A stretch of 61,684 nt of DNA from Parietichytrium sp. I65-24A (GCA_012862575.1 BLSF01000038.1:1-61684), one strand, 5' to 3'. Positions 1 through 11,213 are shown, numbered from the stretch's first letter. Notes: a model not told the origin generated them from the letters alone. Numbers and translations are program-made.

Positions 1-1181
1 GTTGAGAGTCTCTCTGATGTTGCAAAGCGACAAAATTGAGAGCCTCGTTCATAGTTTTGCCTGAGACACCAGATGTCCGTAGATTATTAAGAGTTGTAAC
101 GCACAATATTTTACCTTCGGCTTCGGTTGAGTTTGACAAAGGTGTTCAAGGGCTGCCGCGCACTGGTATCGGAGGAGTCGACTAGTAGGCTCTCCTTGTC
201 GTCTTCACCTTGTGTGGTGCGCCAAATCTATCTGGAAAGGTAAGAAAATGGGCATTCAGTGCCAATAACGGAAAAAGATTTGGAGGGCCACAAGCAGCCG
301 AGACGCAAGTCAACTCAGGTTTTTTTTTTTTCTGGAGCATGCGCCTCTACTGCGCCAAGTTGTGAGCGAATTCCCAATTCCCTAATTCCGCACTACGTGA
401 AGCAGCATTTCGTTGCAGCTGTACTGACTGTGAGTACAGAGTCTGCAACCATTCGCAAGCGCTTGAAGACTTCCCGAAAAGCTCAGCTTTACACAAATAC
501 TCAATTGCAACTCGCTGGGATTTCTTCTCTTCTATCTTCTAGGAAGCAATCTGTGTGTGCCACCGCAACTGCAATCCCAATACACGGTCACAGCCTGAGC
601 CTCTGAGAACTGAGCCGGCAACGGACACCACTGCCGCGATTCCTGTAGTTGAAAGAATGGTCTCGCGTTTATTCCCGTCGTACCCTACAGCCTGGATTGT
701 AATAGTTATGTTACTGGCTGCGTAATTTGCGAGTGTGGGTTTGGGGTATTTAGAACGATAAGTTGAAAAAGCCATTACCGTTTAACAGTGATGAACTACA
801 GCAGGAATCTCAAATTCCAAGTTCCGGCTCTCGCTCTCTTCTATTCCTCTTCCAGGAATCCTCGCTGCGTGTAACGGAACGGTAGAGTGTAACGAACAAG
901 TCAACTTCAAGAGCATCAGAACGATCGCGTCCAAGAAATGTTCTTGAGAGGAGACTTGAGAATTCAGAACTCAAAAGTCACATAGTGGAGTTGACTCCAA
1001 GGAAAAGGCGAAACTATTAGATGTATTGATAAGGCCATTCAGCTTTAAAAAGTTCGTCCAATCAACAACGCGGGATTTGTCGTGCTCATGGATATAGACG
1101 TTTTAGGCGAGATAATAGTGGATTGATTGGAAAGCTAATGTCAACACGGGCAGGTCACAGAAATGGATATAATTAACAGGG
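1..1181. other. non-coding or unassigned left edge
   Basis: No open frame here starts with ATG, has family features and is convincingly coding. The stretch includes a T run near 319 and a GTGAGTAC-containing motif at 421-437. The right end is probably the 3' untranslated region of the bromodomain gene that ends at 1182 on the minus strand. Confidence 0.5.
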
Positions 1182-2195
1182 TCATAAGGCGTCGTTATTC
1201 GCCTCCTGTTCTTCTGTGGTACCTTTGCTGCGTTTTGCGATGCCACCTGACTTAACGGACTCCTGATCGTCGGCTTCGCCAGACCCGGACACAAGCTTCC
1301 GTTTCTTCCCGGATGATGCCTTCTCTTCAGCAAGCATTTTCTTGACTACTCCCTCGACTTTGCGAAAACTCTGAAGGTCGATGGCATCTACGTTGATTTC
1401 AATGTTGTCCGAAGCATTTCGGATTAGAGCACTCTCGCAAATGTCGTCAAGGGTGGTGATTAAACGACCAAGAGAGATTTCGTTGAGCTCGTAAATGTTT
1501 CGACAGAACGAAGCCTTTTCTTCCGCAGTAGGTCCGCGAGACGAGGAAAAATTTCCTGTTTTCGACCCTGGACCACTCTTTCTCTCCGCGTTGTTGCCGA
1601 GAGAACCGTCCAATTTCTTGTTCAAACGCGACAGTTCGCGATCGCATTGCTTCTCAAACTTTTTGGCGAGCTTGAATAGCTCCGAACCATCTGCGTTGTA
1701 TGCCATACAATTGCTCCACACTAGCCGCAAGTCGTAGCAAAACGAATCAAAGTCTTTGTATTTGTTCGACTGCAGCTTTTTCTGTATTGTGCCAAGGTCC
1801 ATAGGCTCCTGAGCAAGTAAATCGTATGGTGCACCAAAGATGTGAGATCACGCTCCGCATTCTATCCTGTAATTCAAAGAACGTACCGTCACAATGTCTG
1901 GGTAATCGCTGAGACCCCATTCCTTCCACAACACTGGCGAGCTGTAAACACACAATTAAAAAGAGTTAGGTCTTCCCGCTCGGCCAACTACGAAAAGCTG
2001 CAAAGAGGCATACGAATTGCCAACCAACAAATATGATCATCGCTGTTGGCGAGGTATGACTTGGTGCCAAGCAAGCAAATTTTCAGCCGATCCGCTCAAG
2101 ACGTACCTAAATGGCTCCGACATGGAGTCTGCCAAGAGCTTCTCCACCAGCTTGGCGCCTTCAGCTAGAGCTGGAGATGCTTCCTTCTTCCCCAT
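1182..2195 (-). CDS. BET-like bromodomain and NET-domain protein
   Basis: Predicted acetyl-lysine reader of chromatin. Three exons join in frame: 2107-2195, 1887-1941 and 1182-1808. The introns are 1942-2106 and 1809-1886, both with GTACGT donors and CAG acceptors, and the product is 256 residues. Splicing rebuilds one bromodomain at about residues 15-110. It includes the PMDLGTI loop (residue 50 on) and the acetyl-lysine-binding Asn86 in the CMAYN motif. A NET (extra-terminal) domain follows at about 143-215, then a Lys/Ser-rich acidic tail. A single bromodomain plus NET is the arrangement of plant GTE-type BET proteins, not the double bromodomain of animal BRD4. The ATG at 2195 gives the shortest complete bromodomain. 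A GTGAGT donor at 2717-2722 suggests an additional 5' leader exon. The family assignment is secure; the exact 5' end is inferred. Confidence 0.88.
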
Positions 2196-3953
2196 GATCC
2201 CACTTTTAAATAAAGATACACACAATTTACACGCTTCGCAGCCGCCCCTGCCGTCCAGACCCACCCAACCAACGAGTGTTCACCCCAGAGCTCTCGCCTG
2301 TCTGCGTAGCACAGCTCCTTTTCCTTCCGGATGAATTCGTGCAAACAAAAGTCGCCAGGCTACCGATACCAACCACCTGATCACGCCCGCCCTGCTCCCT
2401 TCCTGCAGATCCGCAGTACAGTAGTACCGCAGCTCCAACGATCGCTTCGCACAATCACAGCCCGAGCGTAACCGACACGACGAGGATGGGACTCCAACAC
2501 GCTTGCCAGCCACTATCTTGTCTCGTCACCTGCGAATCACGTCGCGCACAGCCAAGTACACAGCAAAACCGCGTTCAAGCGTCTTTGGTGGGCACTTTCC
2601 TCCCTTCCTTGCTCTCCCACAGCCTTGAGAGATCGCTCACTAACAGCCCCTTTCGGATCGCAAGCTCACGCACAACGCTCTTCCAGCCACTCTAGTCCAA
2701 TCCTAGCGTACGCGGTACTCACTTTCCACGGGGTACTCGCTGAGGACTCCTTCTTCTGCGCTGACAGTGACTAGTGACTACGCGCCGCAGAGTGCCAACC
2801 ACTGGTGGTAGCTTTGCATTAGAGATAGGCGTAAGTGGGACTACCGCGTTTCGTTCCCACTCTGTGAAAACTGTCTCAGTGGAACAGAGTTTAGAAGAAT
2901 CACTGATCACTGATTTTGGGTGAGGTCGAGCCGGTGATTGGTCCTAGGTTTAACTCTCGTTCTGCTAACACCTGGAAGGTAGGGAATGTTGGGAGGGAAA
3001 GTGACGCTTCTACCCGCGTGCTAGCGACGGCGTGGCCAATAATTGTGGAAAGGGTAGCTGGGGCGCTAGATGACGGGTAAGAGATAATTATTGGCGTGCA
3101 GCGCGTAGGAGCGTAGCAAGGCTGGGAATCGATGTGAGGAGAAAGTTGGTTGGCGATGGAGATGGCGAGGAAACTCGATTTGAAAAAGATGAGGTGTTGC
3201 AACTTGTGGTTGAGTTCGTTCTCCCGATTTCACCGCGTACTCGAAGTGTGCTCCATCGCAGCGGGAGTAATACACTATCCGCGTGCGCTTCACATACTAA
3301 CATGTGCTGTCCTGAGCGAGCTTGAGTGCTAGTATGCATGTCAGGTCCCGCGAAAGCCAAAGTAAAAATTGACCACGCTTGACTCTTTGGTCAGCACTTG
3401 CTTTCGCGATGGGCCAAAGTGATGGCGTCAGAAATAGTAATGTTAATCCACGTAAACGTCAGCGGATCGGGTCTTCCAAGCCTTTTTTTCCCCTTCTCCT
3501 CTCACCGTTAACGCTGACCAATCTTACTGCTACTCTTGGGACTACTGGCCCCATCAAAATATCTTTGGAAGATTACTGAGAGTGATGCATAATCACGCTG
3601 AGCTATCACATAAACATGCGTGAACTTGTTCATTGAAGAATGGAAGTGAGGAAATTATTCAAGTGAAGCCACGAAGTGAGAGCGTAAACAAACCCTATCG
3701 GAAGGTGGGGTGGAAATTATTGGTTAGATCAAAGCAGAACGCTTTCTTTCATCTCAAATGCTCGGAGCTCCCGATTCTCCCGATCAAGAGATGTACACGT
3801 ACATCAAGATAGTAAGGCTAGAAATGAGCGGTTTCCATTGTCCCTTCCTTGGAGAAGTGAAACGATGAAAATTGCTGTGAATTCGAAATTGTAAAGTCTG
3901 GTGGAGGAGTGCTTCGATTGTATGACAAAAGCAAAGTATTGCATGAGTCCAGC
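2196..3953. other. intergenic region with probable 5' leader of the bromodomain gene
   Basis: No supported coding sequence. On the minus strand, a GTGAGT splice donor at 2717-2722 lies 0.5 kb upstream of the bromodomain ATG, which fits a 5' leader exon starting somewhere near 2740-2900. The rest is the spacer leading to the 3' end of the diflavin reductase gene. Confidence 0.4.
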
Positions 3954-5765
3954 TCATGACCATGACTCAATCTTGAATCTCCCGAGCTGCTGCATCCTTG
4001 TGACAAGCATTTCTGCATGTTTGGGTGATGGTGTGTCTGGGTGCGCGGCGATCGCTTCAATGATGGCTTGGCGAACCTCGCTGGGCATCCGTTTGGCTGA
4101 GCCAGATATGTAACAGATGCCCTCCTGCTCAGCGAGCACTTGGTATATCAATTCCGCATCTTCCTTGATGAGATTTTGGACGTACACCTTCTTTTTCTGA
4201 TCGCGAGAGAAAGCAGCTCGAATTGACCCCAGCTTGCCGGTGGCCGCGAGCTTCTCCCATTCGTCTCTGTAATAATAGTCCTTGCCGCTTCGGCGGCAGC
4301 CAAAATACAAATGTGTGGACGAGTTGCCTCGCTCGTAGATGATGGAGCGCATTGGTGCAACTCCGGTCCCTGGCCCAATGAGGATCATTGGAGTGCTAGG
4401 GTTTTCAGGGACTTTTAAAACACCGCGCTTGATGAAGAGCGTAACCTCTCGAGGCGTCTCTGACTCCTTCTGAGCCTGGATCCACGTCGATGAGACCCCA
4501 GTCTTGCTTCTGCCCCACGGCGTTCGGTACGAGAGAATCGCAATTGTTAGATGAATCACATTGTCCCCGTGTGCTTGCCGAGAAGAAGCTATGCTATACT
4601 CTCGAGGCTCCAATCGAGGTATCATTTCCACAAGGTATTCCAAAGGTGGTGCGACGGTTCGAAAGTCATCAAAGACTTCCATGTATGTTTTCCTCTCCTT
4701 TTTGCAATATGTGTGGAACAAGTCGTTGCCTTCAGAAGAGCTGAGCTCAACAAGCTTTTCCTTCTCTTCTTCGTCTGTTGTGAAGAAGGAGAGCGCTTCG
4801 AAAAACCTCCGTCGAGGCGTACCGAGGAGGTCGAGGTACTTTGTAAATAGCGTGCGGACTGAAATCACGTCGGGCACGTTCTCGAGCGACAGTCCGTGGA
4901 GCTCGCCGTCGGGATCTACCCCAATCTTTGCACAGAACGCCTTCAGGCTCTCTTCATGAAGCACGTTTTCGGGGAAAACAACTGCAATGTCCCCCGCACA
5001 GTATTTTGGTAGCGCACCTTCCGCAACGGTGATCTCCACATGCCTGACATCTTGGTCCCAATCATCTGCCGTGATTCTGCGATTCACCGACATCTGGCCC
5101 CGAATTGGCGCAGTCTCGTAACAACCGACGGGGCGCCTCGCGGCCACACACTTTTCGAATTCAGTAAGGCTGCCTCCATTTGAAGAGCATTTCACTACTT
5201 TGATGGAACTATTTCTTGGACTGAAGAGCCTTGGCGAGTCGTCCACGACAAATCCTGGCGGGAGCGGGTGCAGTTCGAGAACCGCCGGCCAAAGAGACTT
5301 TGCGAGCCACTTGTCCAAATCGCCCTCCATGCCGTACTCGCTCTGATCATCGCCTAAACCAAGAGGCGCAATCTCTACTGCTCCAAGCTGTAGGAGTCTA
5401 TTTCTGAGCTTCTTCCCCACGTAGTTGTACTTTGTGTAGCTCGAGTCTCCAAGCCCAAACACTGCAAAGCGCACATCACACAAAGCGTCTGCTGGCAGGC
5501 CCTTGCGCAGGAGAAATCTCCAGAACTGTCGCATATTGTCCGGCTCGTCCCCATCCCCAGTGGTGGACGCCACGAACACAACTAGAGGTTCTTCGGCAAG
5601 CTTGACTTTGTCATAGCCATCCATGCTAGTCGCTTCGCAATTTCCCAGTCCTCGCCGACTCAGCCCTCTCGCAACTAACTCTGCGACTTCTTCCGCTCCG
5701 CCAGTTTGCGAGCCATACAAAACCAAGGCCCGCTTCTCTGCGGCAGCACTGTCGGCCTCCGACAT
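3954..5765 (-). CDS. NDOR1: NADPH-dependent diflavin oxidoreductase 1 (NDOR1/Tah18)
   Basis: Cytosolic NADPH-FAD-FMN reductase. In known eukaryotes it passes electrons to the Fe-S protein CIAPIN1/Dre2 at the start of cytosolic iron-sulfur assembly. The single exon gives 603 residues, normal for the family. An N-terminal flavodoxin domain carries the FMN loop YGSQTGGAEE at about residues 17-26. A linker and FAD-binding domain carry REYSIASS near residue 390. An NADPH-binding domain carries GPGTGVAPMRS near 463 and a YISGSAKRMP segment near the end. A penultimate tryptophan closes the chain, as usual for this reductase fold. There is no N-terminal membrane anchor, which argues against cytochrome P450 reductase. 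The ATG at 5765 directly precedes the flavodoxin strand. The next gene upstream on this strand is the SNARE, about 950 bp away. Confidence 0.95.
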   Translation of the reverse strand: MSEADSAAAEKRALVLYGSQTGGAEEVAELVARGLSRRGLGNCEATSMDGYDKVKLAEEPLVVFVASTTGDGDEPDNMRQFWRFLLRKGLPADALCDVRFAVFGLGDSSYTKYNYVGKKLRNRLLQLGAVEIAPLGLGDDQSEYGMEGDLDKWLAKSLWPAVLELHPLPPGFVVDDSPRLFSPRNSSIKVVKCSSNGGSLTEFEKCVAARRPVGCYETAPIRGQMSVNRRITADDWDQDVRHVEITVAEGALPKYCAGDIAVVFPENVLHEESLKAFCAKIGVDPDGELHGLSLENVPDVISVRTLFTKYLDLLGTPRRRFFEALSFFTTDEEEKEKLVELSSSEGNDLFHTYCKKERKTYMEVFDDFRTVAPPLEYLVEMIPRLEPREYSIASSRQAHGDNVIHLTIAILSYRTPWGRSKTGVSSTWIQAQKESETPREVTLFIKRGVLKVPENPSTPMILIGPGTGVAPMRSIIYERGNSSTHLYFGCRRSGKDYYYRDEWEKLAATGKLGSIRAAFSRDQKKKVYVQNLIKEDAELIYQVLAEQEGICYISGSAKRMPSEVRQAIIEAIAAHPDTPSPKHAEMLVTRMQQLGRFKIESWS

Positions 5766-6713
5766 GGCGCCCCTGCCGACGTGACCGGCCCGACCAAATC
5801 ACAAAGTCCGCTTATCTATACAGTTTTGCCGAGTATGCCCGGAAAGGCAAGTGGAACTTGCCGTAGTGCGTGAACTTGCAGCCAAGAGCAGAATCGCCCC
5901 TGTCCACCCTAGCACAGGATGCACTGTGGGCTATGACGCGACTATTCCCAGCACAGAGAACACAGCAGCCCTCACCGTTGACTTTTGGCCAAGCTTTGCG
6001 CCAAACTTTGGTGGACTTTGTCTGTGGTTGCTTTTCTTTCTGGTGGATGCAATTTCACAAATGACGACTTACAAACCAAGTAAAAACCAAGCAATAGCTC
6101 TTTTTTGTCTATCTACTCACGAATACAGACAGCTGATGATACGTGATACTTACTCACTTACACTTAAGACCGTGAGTACCTCCGGTGTTGCGACTCGGAG
6201 TCGGAACGATGGCGACCAGCGGTACCCTGCCAGGGCATAGTGCGGTGCGCGAATTAGGTGAGTGAAAAATGTCTCTTCTTTCTGGGTTCTGTTCGCTTTA
6301 CTTTGATTTTACAGTTAATCACTGAGTTTCGTGATTTATTAAAAAAAATCGATGTGCGATACTTGCCAGACTTGCGAAGTTTGTGTGATTTAGGTCGTCG
6401 CTGGAATGGCCGTCTTGAAAAAGACAAACGCGATAGTGTGGCGGTCGCTTGCTAAAGGTTACAATTCAGAATATAGTATTCAGAAAAGCGGGCCAGGTTG
6501 CGTTCATCGAGCACGGCAAGAGACTTGGACAGTCATGGGAAGGGGCACGGGCAGATGAACGTGCAACACATTCCGTGTCGGAGTTGGCTTTGTTTTTTGT
6601 TTTCGCAGAGATGCCTGTTTCGCGGGCCATGACAGAGTTATAGCCGCCATAAAAGGGAATGCACGAGATTCGTTACTTGCCACTTCCCACATATGCATTC
6701 AAGACGCGAAGGT
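5766..6713. other. spacer with possible small spliced reading frame
   Basis: No confident gene. An ATG at about 6210 opens a short plus-strand frame ending at a GTGAGT donor near 6255. A TTTTACAG acceptor near 6315 precedes a charged frame (LITEFRDLLKKIDVRYLPDL and on) that stops near 6455. The phases of these two pieces do not match by the obvious donor and acceptor, so I do not call a CDS. The rest is presumably promoter of the diflavin reductase and 3' UTR of the SNARE gene. Confidence 0.3.
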
Positions 6714-7307
6714 TTATATGGCAATCAGAACGATGAGAACAATGATCAGAACGATAATTGTCATCCAAAGTTTGCAAGTGCCGCTCACCTCGGTCACTTG
6801 CATGGCTTGCCGCTGAGCACCAGAAATTCGCTCATTGCCAGTCGCAACACCGGACTCTAAATTATCAAGAAGGCCAAGATGGAGATCCACCTCGTCGTGA
6901 ATGTTATTGCTAATATTTGCAACGCGCCTGAGCTGCTCGCTAATGGCGTCCAGCGCTTCGTCTTGCTGAGCGAAGATTGTGTTTTGAATCTCCAGAATTC
7001 GCCTCTTGTCCATTGCAGTGGCGTCCTCTTTCATGACGTTACCCACCTCGCTGAGCAGCGACCGCAGACTATCGAGCTCGCTTTGACATGCCTTAATGTC
7101 CTCCGCGGTTTCGACCCCGCGCACGTTGCCCTGCGCCAGCGCCTTTTGCAGCGCGTTCACTTCCGAGGACACCGAGTCCAGCACGTTCACGTTACTGGCC
7201 TGGCTGCCTGTCATCAGCACTGCTTTATCGCGCACTTCTTGCAGCCGCTTCCTGGCCCTCCCTGCTCGGCTCTGCCAGTGCGTTCTCTCCATCTTTGCCG
7301 CCTCCAT
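6714..7307 (-). CDS. Qc-SNARE-like, tail-anchored (syntaxin-8/SYP7 type)
   Basis: Probable SNARE for membrane fusion in the endomembrane system. The 197 residues comprise an N-terminal basic helical region, a coiled-coil SNARE motif at about 110-170, and a C-terminal membrane anchor at about 180-197 with almost no lumenal tail. The motif aligns without gaps to the syntaxin-8 type from its QD start through the E-x-D-x-x/LLD core, which places it in the Qc class. The zero-layer position, normally glutamine, is His143 (codon CAT). The ATG at 7307 gives a plausible length; MERTH a few codons later is an alternative. Syntaxin-8 itself is about 235 residues. The class is likely; the exact orthologue is not certain. 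Confidence 0.75.
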   Translation of the reverse strand: MEAAKMERTHWQSRAGRARKRLQEVRDKAVLMTGSQASNVNVLDSVSSEVNALQKALAQGNVRGVETAEDIKACQSELDSLRSLLSEVGNVMKEDATAMDKRRILEIQNTIFAQQDEALDAISEQLRRVANISNNIHDEVDLHLGLLDNLESGVATGNERISGAQRQAMQVTEVSGTCKLWMTIIVLIIVLIVLIAI

Positions 7308-7364
7308 CTCGCGCGTCGGCGCTCTCCGTCCTGCTTCTTCGCCCTCTCAACTCGTTCGAGATCC

Positions 7365-7445
7365 TCCCATCATGATCATCTTGGCCATCTTGACAATCTT
7401 GACCATCTTGACCATCATGATTATCATGATTATCATGATCTCAAC
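7365..7445. repeat. imperfect CATCTTGAC/ATCATGATT repeats
   Basis: Runs of ATCTTGACC and ATCATGATT units, 9-10 bp each, sit just upstream of the SNARE start codon. The region is low complexity and probably untranslated. Confidence 0.6.
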
Positions 7446-8655
7446 TATCTCAACAGTGAGATAATGTACCGGTAGCACTAAGCGCGCAAAAAGACACTTC
7501 CTGGGTCGCCCCGGATGTGGACTTGCGGACTACCAAGCGATTGATTTGGGGTCTGCTTTGCTTGGAATGGGACGGAGGTGTCGCGAGTGCACTTTCATGT
7601 CTTGAAAGAAGAGTTGAATTTCTTTGAAGACGTTTGAAGACGCAAGATCATGATGAACATCATCTTCAAGATTGTCATGATCATGATCGTGATGCATGCC
7701 AAGTTGAAATATTTACAAGTATTGTGATATATTTTGCGATACGATAAATAGTTTTAAATAGTCTTCTCCGTTGGCGGCCCGGGCTCGCCCCCCTGTGTAT
7801 AGAAAGTATAGAAGTCATTGGCACGATTTTGCTCACAAATCACAAATTAGCGAAGTAATTGCAGCCGAAGAATCCGAAAAGAAGAAAAAAGAGAAGAGAA
7901 ATGAGCAATGAGGAAGAGAGCCAAGTGGAGAATCGCAGAATTCTTCTCAAAATCCCACGTGGCAAAAAGAGCCAAAAAAGGCAAAAGAGGATACACAGCG
8001 TACACATTTTCGAAGAGATCCGCCCTTGTGACGCGAAAAGTACTAGCGTTACGTGCCACCTGTCACTCCGCAGCATGACTTTCCCATCCGCTATATCACA
8101 GAGACGTCTTAGTGACGTGTGGAATGTAAAAAGTTGCCAGCTGGCAACGTATGGTATTGCACTCAATGCATTGCTTTACCTCCGCGACGCAGTGTATCTC
8201 CTGGGAGTATCAATATACACTACTTGAATACAGTATTTGAAGCTCGAAACTCCCACATGACGTCCCACTACGTCCCCGCGTCCGGTATCCGTTTTTCTTC
8301 GCTGATAGTCTTCACCATTTACTATAAAACCAAGGCGCAGATACACAACCGGGGGAGTTGGTACGGATGGCCGTCCCAGTATACCCATGGGGGGAGTGCC
8401 ACACCTTGTTGCCGGTGTATCTTTTTGAATCCGGCGGCGCAGTATACGGCTGCATAGGCAATCCATAAGCCCCGTGTCTCCCATTCTTCACAGGGAGTGT
8501 GAGCGGCAGAAGGGCGTTGGGTAAGAGTATATATCGGAGGGAGTAGGATCGGGAGGATCCAGAGCGTTGGATTCGTGTTTATCACTGCCAAATCACTTTG
8601 GTCTTTAGATTGCACTGCGCGTTTCGTCATGAATAGTTTGTCATTGATCTTGAAA

Positions 8656-8678
8656 TCAATCAATCAATCAATCAATCA
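8656..8678. repeat. (AATC)n microsatellite
   Basis: About six tandem AATC units. The complementary unit GATT recurs, more scattered, at about 33700-33830. Confidence 0.85.
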
Positions 8679-9189
8679 AACATTCGAAAGATAGGCAATG
8701 CTCTCACTTCAAAGCGGATAGAAGTTAGAATCTAGATGGCTGTTAAAATTCATGCTCTCTGAGCTCGAGAGAGTTGTTGCTATTGTTGATGATGATGATG
8801 ATCTGGTTGCTTCATGACTTTCATGACTTTCATGGCTGAGAGGGATGAGTTCGATCTCTTCTATGTCTTCTCTCCTCTGGAGTCTCAGCTCTGACTTTCC
8901 GATATGACATGGTCCGAGTTTTGTCTAAGCAGCTCCTAGGAAGCTGAGGGTCGGCTAGGTCTGCTAGCGCCACACAGTAGTGTCTGGCTATGCGCGGCAG
9001 TAGGAGTCGTTGGTGATGAGGTGGAGGGGTATAGTGTGACTAAGCAATAGCGTAGGAGTGGGGAGGAAGATCACGAGTGGCGCAGTTGGAAGGAGCAGAC
9101 CCCGAATTGGAGCGAGCGGTTGGAGCAGAGGTTGGAATCTGCGGCAGGTGGAAGTAGGATCAAAGGGAAAGGACAAGAAGAATCGCAAG

Positions 9190-10590
9190 ATGAAGGTGTG
9201 GATCGCGAGCGTATTGGCCGGCCTGGTGGCCGTGGTGAGCGGAGAGCACGTCGTTCCTTTGGGAGACAAGGACTTTGACGAGCACTTGGGCAAGAACAAG
9301 TATGTTCTGGCAGAATTCTACGCGCCATGGTGCGGACACTGCAAGGCCCTCGCACCAGAGTACGAGAAGGCAGCAGAGCACTTTAGCACCGTTGAGGTAG
9401 AGGGAGGACTCTCCATTGTGTCTGTAGATGCTACCGAGCACAAGGAGCTGGCTTCCCGCTTTGAGGTTCAGGGATTCCCAACCCTCAAGTGGTTCGTGAA
9501 CGGAGAGGCTAGCGAGTACGGTGGCGGCCGCACCAAGGACGAGATCGTTGCATGGGTCAACAAGAAGACCGGCCCACCAGCTGAGAAGATCGAGGACGAA
9601 GAGGCCCTGACCAAGTTCAAGGAGTCTGCTGATGTTACCGTCTTTGGATACTTCTCCGCAGAGGACTCCGAGGCCGCCAAGAACTACCTTGCAGTCGCTG
9701 AGACCATGGACGATGCTGCTTTTGCTATCTCTACCGCCGTCAGCGCTGGACTCGATGCTGACTCCGTCGTCGTCTTCCGCAACTTCGAGGGCGAGGATAA
9801 GGAGGTCAAGTGCGAGAGCACCGACAAGGATGCCATCAAGAAGTGCGTGTCTGGAAACCTCCTCCCAATCCTTGTGCCATTCTCCCAGGCTAACGCTCCA
9901 AAGATCTTTGGCGGAGCTATCAAGCAGCATGCACTTGTGTTCTTCGACGAGAAGCACGAGAGCAAGGACACCGTTCTCAACCACCTCCGCCCTGTTGCAA
10001 AGGAGAGCAAGGGAGATTACCTCTTCGTGACTGTCGATAGTAACACCAACGAGCGCATCCTTGACTTCTTCGGCATCACCACCGAGATGCTCCCAACTGC
10101 TCGCATCGTGGAGATGCTCGACTCTGGCATGAAGAAGTTTGCTCTCGAGGAGGAGCTCAGCGAGGACTCCATCCGCAGCTTCGTGAAGGCTCATTCCTCT
10201 GGAGAGCTCAAGCAGGCTCTCAAGTCTGAGGATGATATCCCAGATGCTGAGCAGCCAAAGGATGGCAACGTCTGGGTCCTTGTTGGCAAGAACCACGACC
10301 GTGTCGCACTCGATAAGTCCAAGAACGTTTTGGTTGAGTACTACGCTCCATGGTGCGGACACTGCAAGAAGCTCGCTCCAGAGTACGAGAAGCTCGGAGA
10401 TGCTTTCAAGGACGACGAGAACGTCATTATCGCCAAGATGGACAGCACTGCTAACGAGGTAGAGAGCGTTCAGATCCAGGGATTCCCAACCCTCAAGTTC
10501 TACCCTGCTGGTGCTGATGAGCCAGTCGACTTTTCTGGCAGCCGCGATCTTGACGGCATGAAGTCTTTCATCGACGAGAACCGCAAGTGA
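9190..10590 (+). CDS. protein disulfide isomerase (two CGHC thioredoxin domains)
   Basis: ER-lumen oxidoreductase for oxidative protein folding. The 466 residues begin with a hydrophobic signal peptide (MKVWIASVLAGLVAVVSG). A catalytic thioredoxin domain has CGHC at 48-51, two non-catalytic thioredoxin-like domains follow, and a second catalytic domain has CGHC at 389-392. This is the a-b-b'-a' order of classical PDI. The ATG at 9190 is chosen because it begins the signal peptide; the longer upstream frame has no ATG. The chain ends ...DENRK with no KDEL/HDEL-type retrieval signal and no acidic tail, and I find no downstream exon encoding one. Codon use is strongly biased (CCA for Pro, AAG, GAG, CTC), as expected for an abundant protein. 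Confidence 0.95.
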   Translation: MKVWIASVLAGLVAVVSGEHVVPLGDKDFDEHLGKNKYVLAEFYAPWCGHCKALAPEYEKAAEHFSTVEVEGGLSIVSVDATEHKELASRFEVQGFPTLKWFVNGEASEYGGGRTKDEIVAWVNKKTGPPAEKIEDEEALTKFKESADVTVFGYFSAEDSEAAKNYLAVAETMDDAAFAISTAVSAGLDADSVVVFRNFEGEDKEVKCESTDKDAIKKCVSGNLLPILVPFSQANAPKIFGGAIKQHALVFFDEKHESKDTVLNHLRPVAKESKGDYLFVTVDSNTNERILDFFGITTEMLPTARIVEMLDSGMKKFALEEELSEDSIRSFVKAHSSGELKQALKSEDDIPDAEQPKDGNVWVLVGKNHDRVALDKSKNVLVEYYAPWCGHCKKLAPEYEKLGDAFKDDENVIIAKMDSTANEVESVQIQGFPTLKFYPAGADEPVDFSGSRDLDGMKSFIDENRK

Positions 10591-11213
10591 AGTAGTCTCA
10601 TATTTTAAAATATTATATTCGTTCCGTGAATGAAACTATAGATTCCATGTCCACAAACTTCCACAACAACAAGAGCACCCTAACCTTCGACATGTTATCA
10701 GACAAGTGAGTATCGACGATCACGGACTCTCAAGTTCCACACGCCAATCTTTTCTTCTATTCCTCACTCAACTCTTGCAGCCCTGATGCACAGAACTTGG
10801 ATTCACATTCGAATGGGGGAAGGACTGAATGTCGCTAACGCTTCAAACGCATCAACATGAAAAGCTTCATGTATCCTCATGCTCTTCTGCGACGCGCGAC
10901 TGTCCCTGATTATTCCTTTGTCGAGAACAGAAAATCTAATTTCAAGAGCTTCAACATGTAAATCTACGAACGATCCAGCCTTCTCTAGACTCTGTAAGGC
11001 GATCCAGTACACTGGCATTGATTGTGAGTACCGGTACTCGAGGAATGACCTGAACTGAAATAAAAGACTCGTGTCCACACTTCGCAGACCAATCGCTCGC
11101 GCGGTTCATTCAAATTCACTGCCAACCCCTCTTTCCGTCAGTTGAAAGTGCTCGCAGAGAGCTGGTGGGCGCCGAGAGCTGCGCAAGCTACGTGGGACTT
11201 ACCAGCTGGCGAG
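10591..11213. other. 3' UTR and spacer
   Basis: Holds the presumed PDI 3' UTR (A/T-rich just after the stop) and the promoter side of the small membrane protein gene. A donor-like AAG/TGAGT near 10708 and a pyrimidine-rich CTTGCAG near 10780 could bound an untranslated intron. There is no supported coding sequence. Confidence 0.4.

Larger units (their letters stand above)
7308..9189. other. divergent intergenic region with simple repeats
   Basis: No supported gene. It lies between the divergent SNARE and PDI genes. It contains imperfect ATCATGATNATC/TTGACCATC repeats at about 7365-7445, an AATC tetranucleotide array at 8656-8678, and a GATGAT run near 8789. It should hold both promoters, but I see no defined motif. 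Confidence 0.4.

Noticed and set aside
9058-9189. N-terminal extension of PDI
   Set aside because: The frame upstream starts with GTG, and the signal peptide begins at the ATG 9190.
9160-10362. 400-codon open frame antisense to PDI
   Set aside because: It lies opposite two intact thioredoxin domains. The strong codon bias of PDI removes stops from the antisense frame; there is no motif or homologous pattern.
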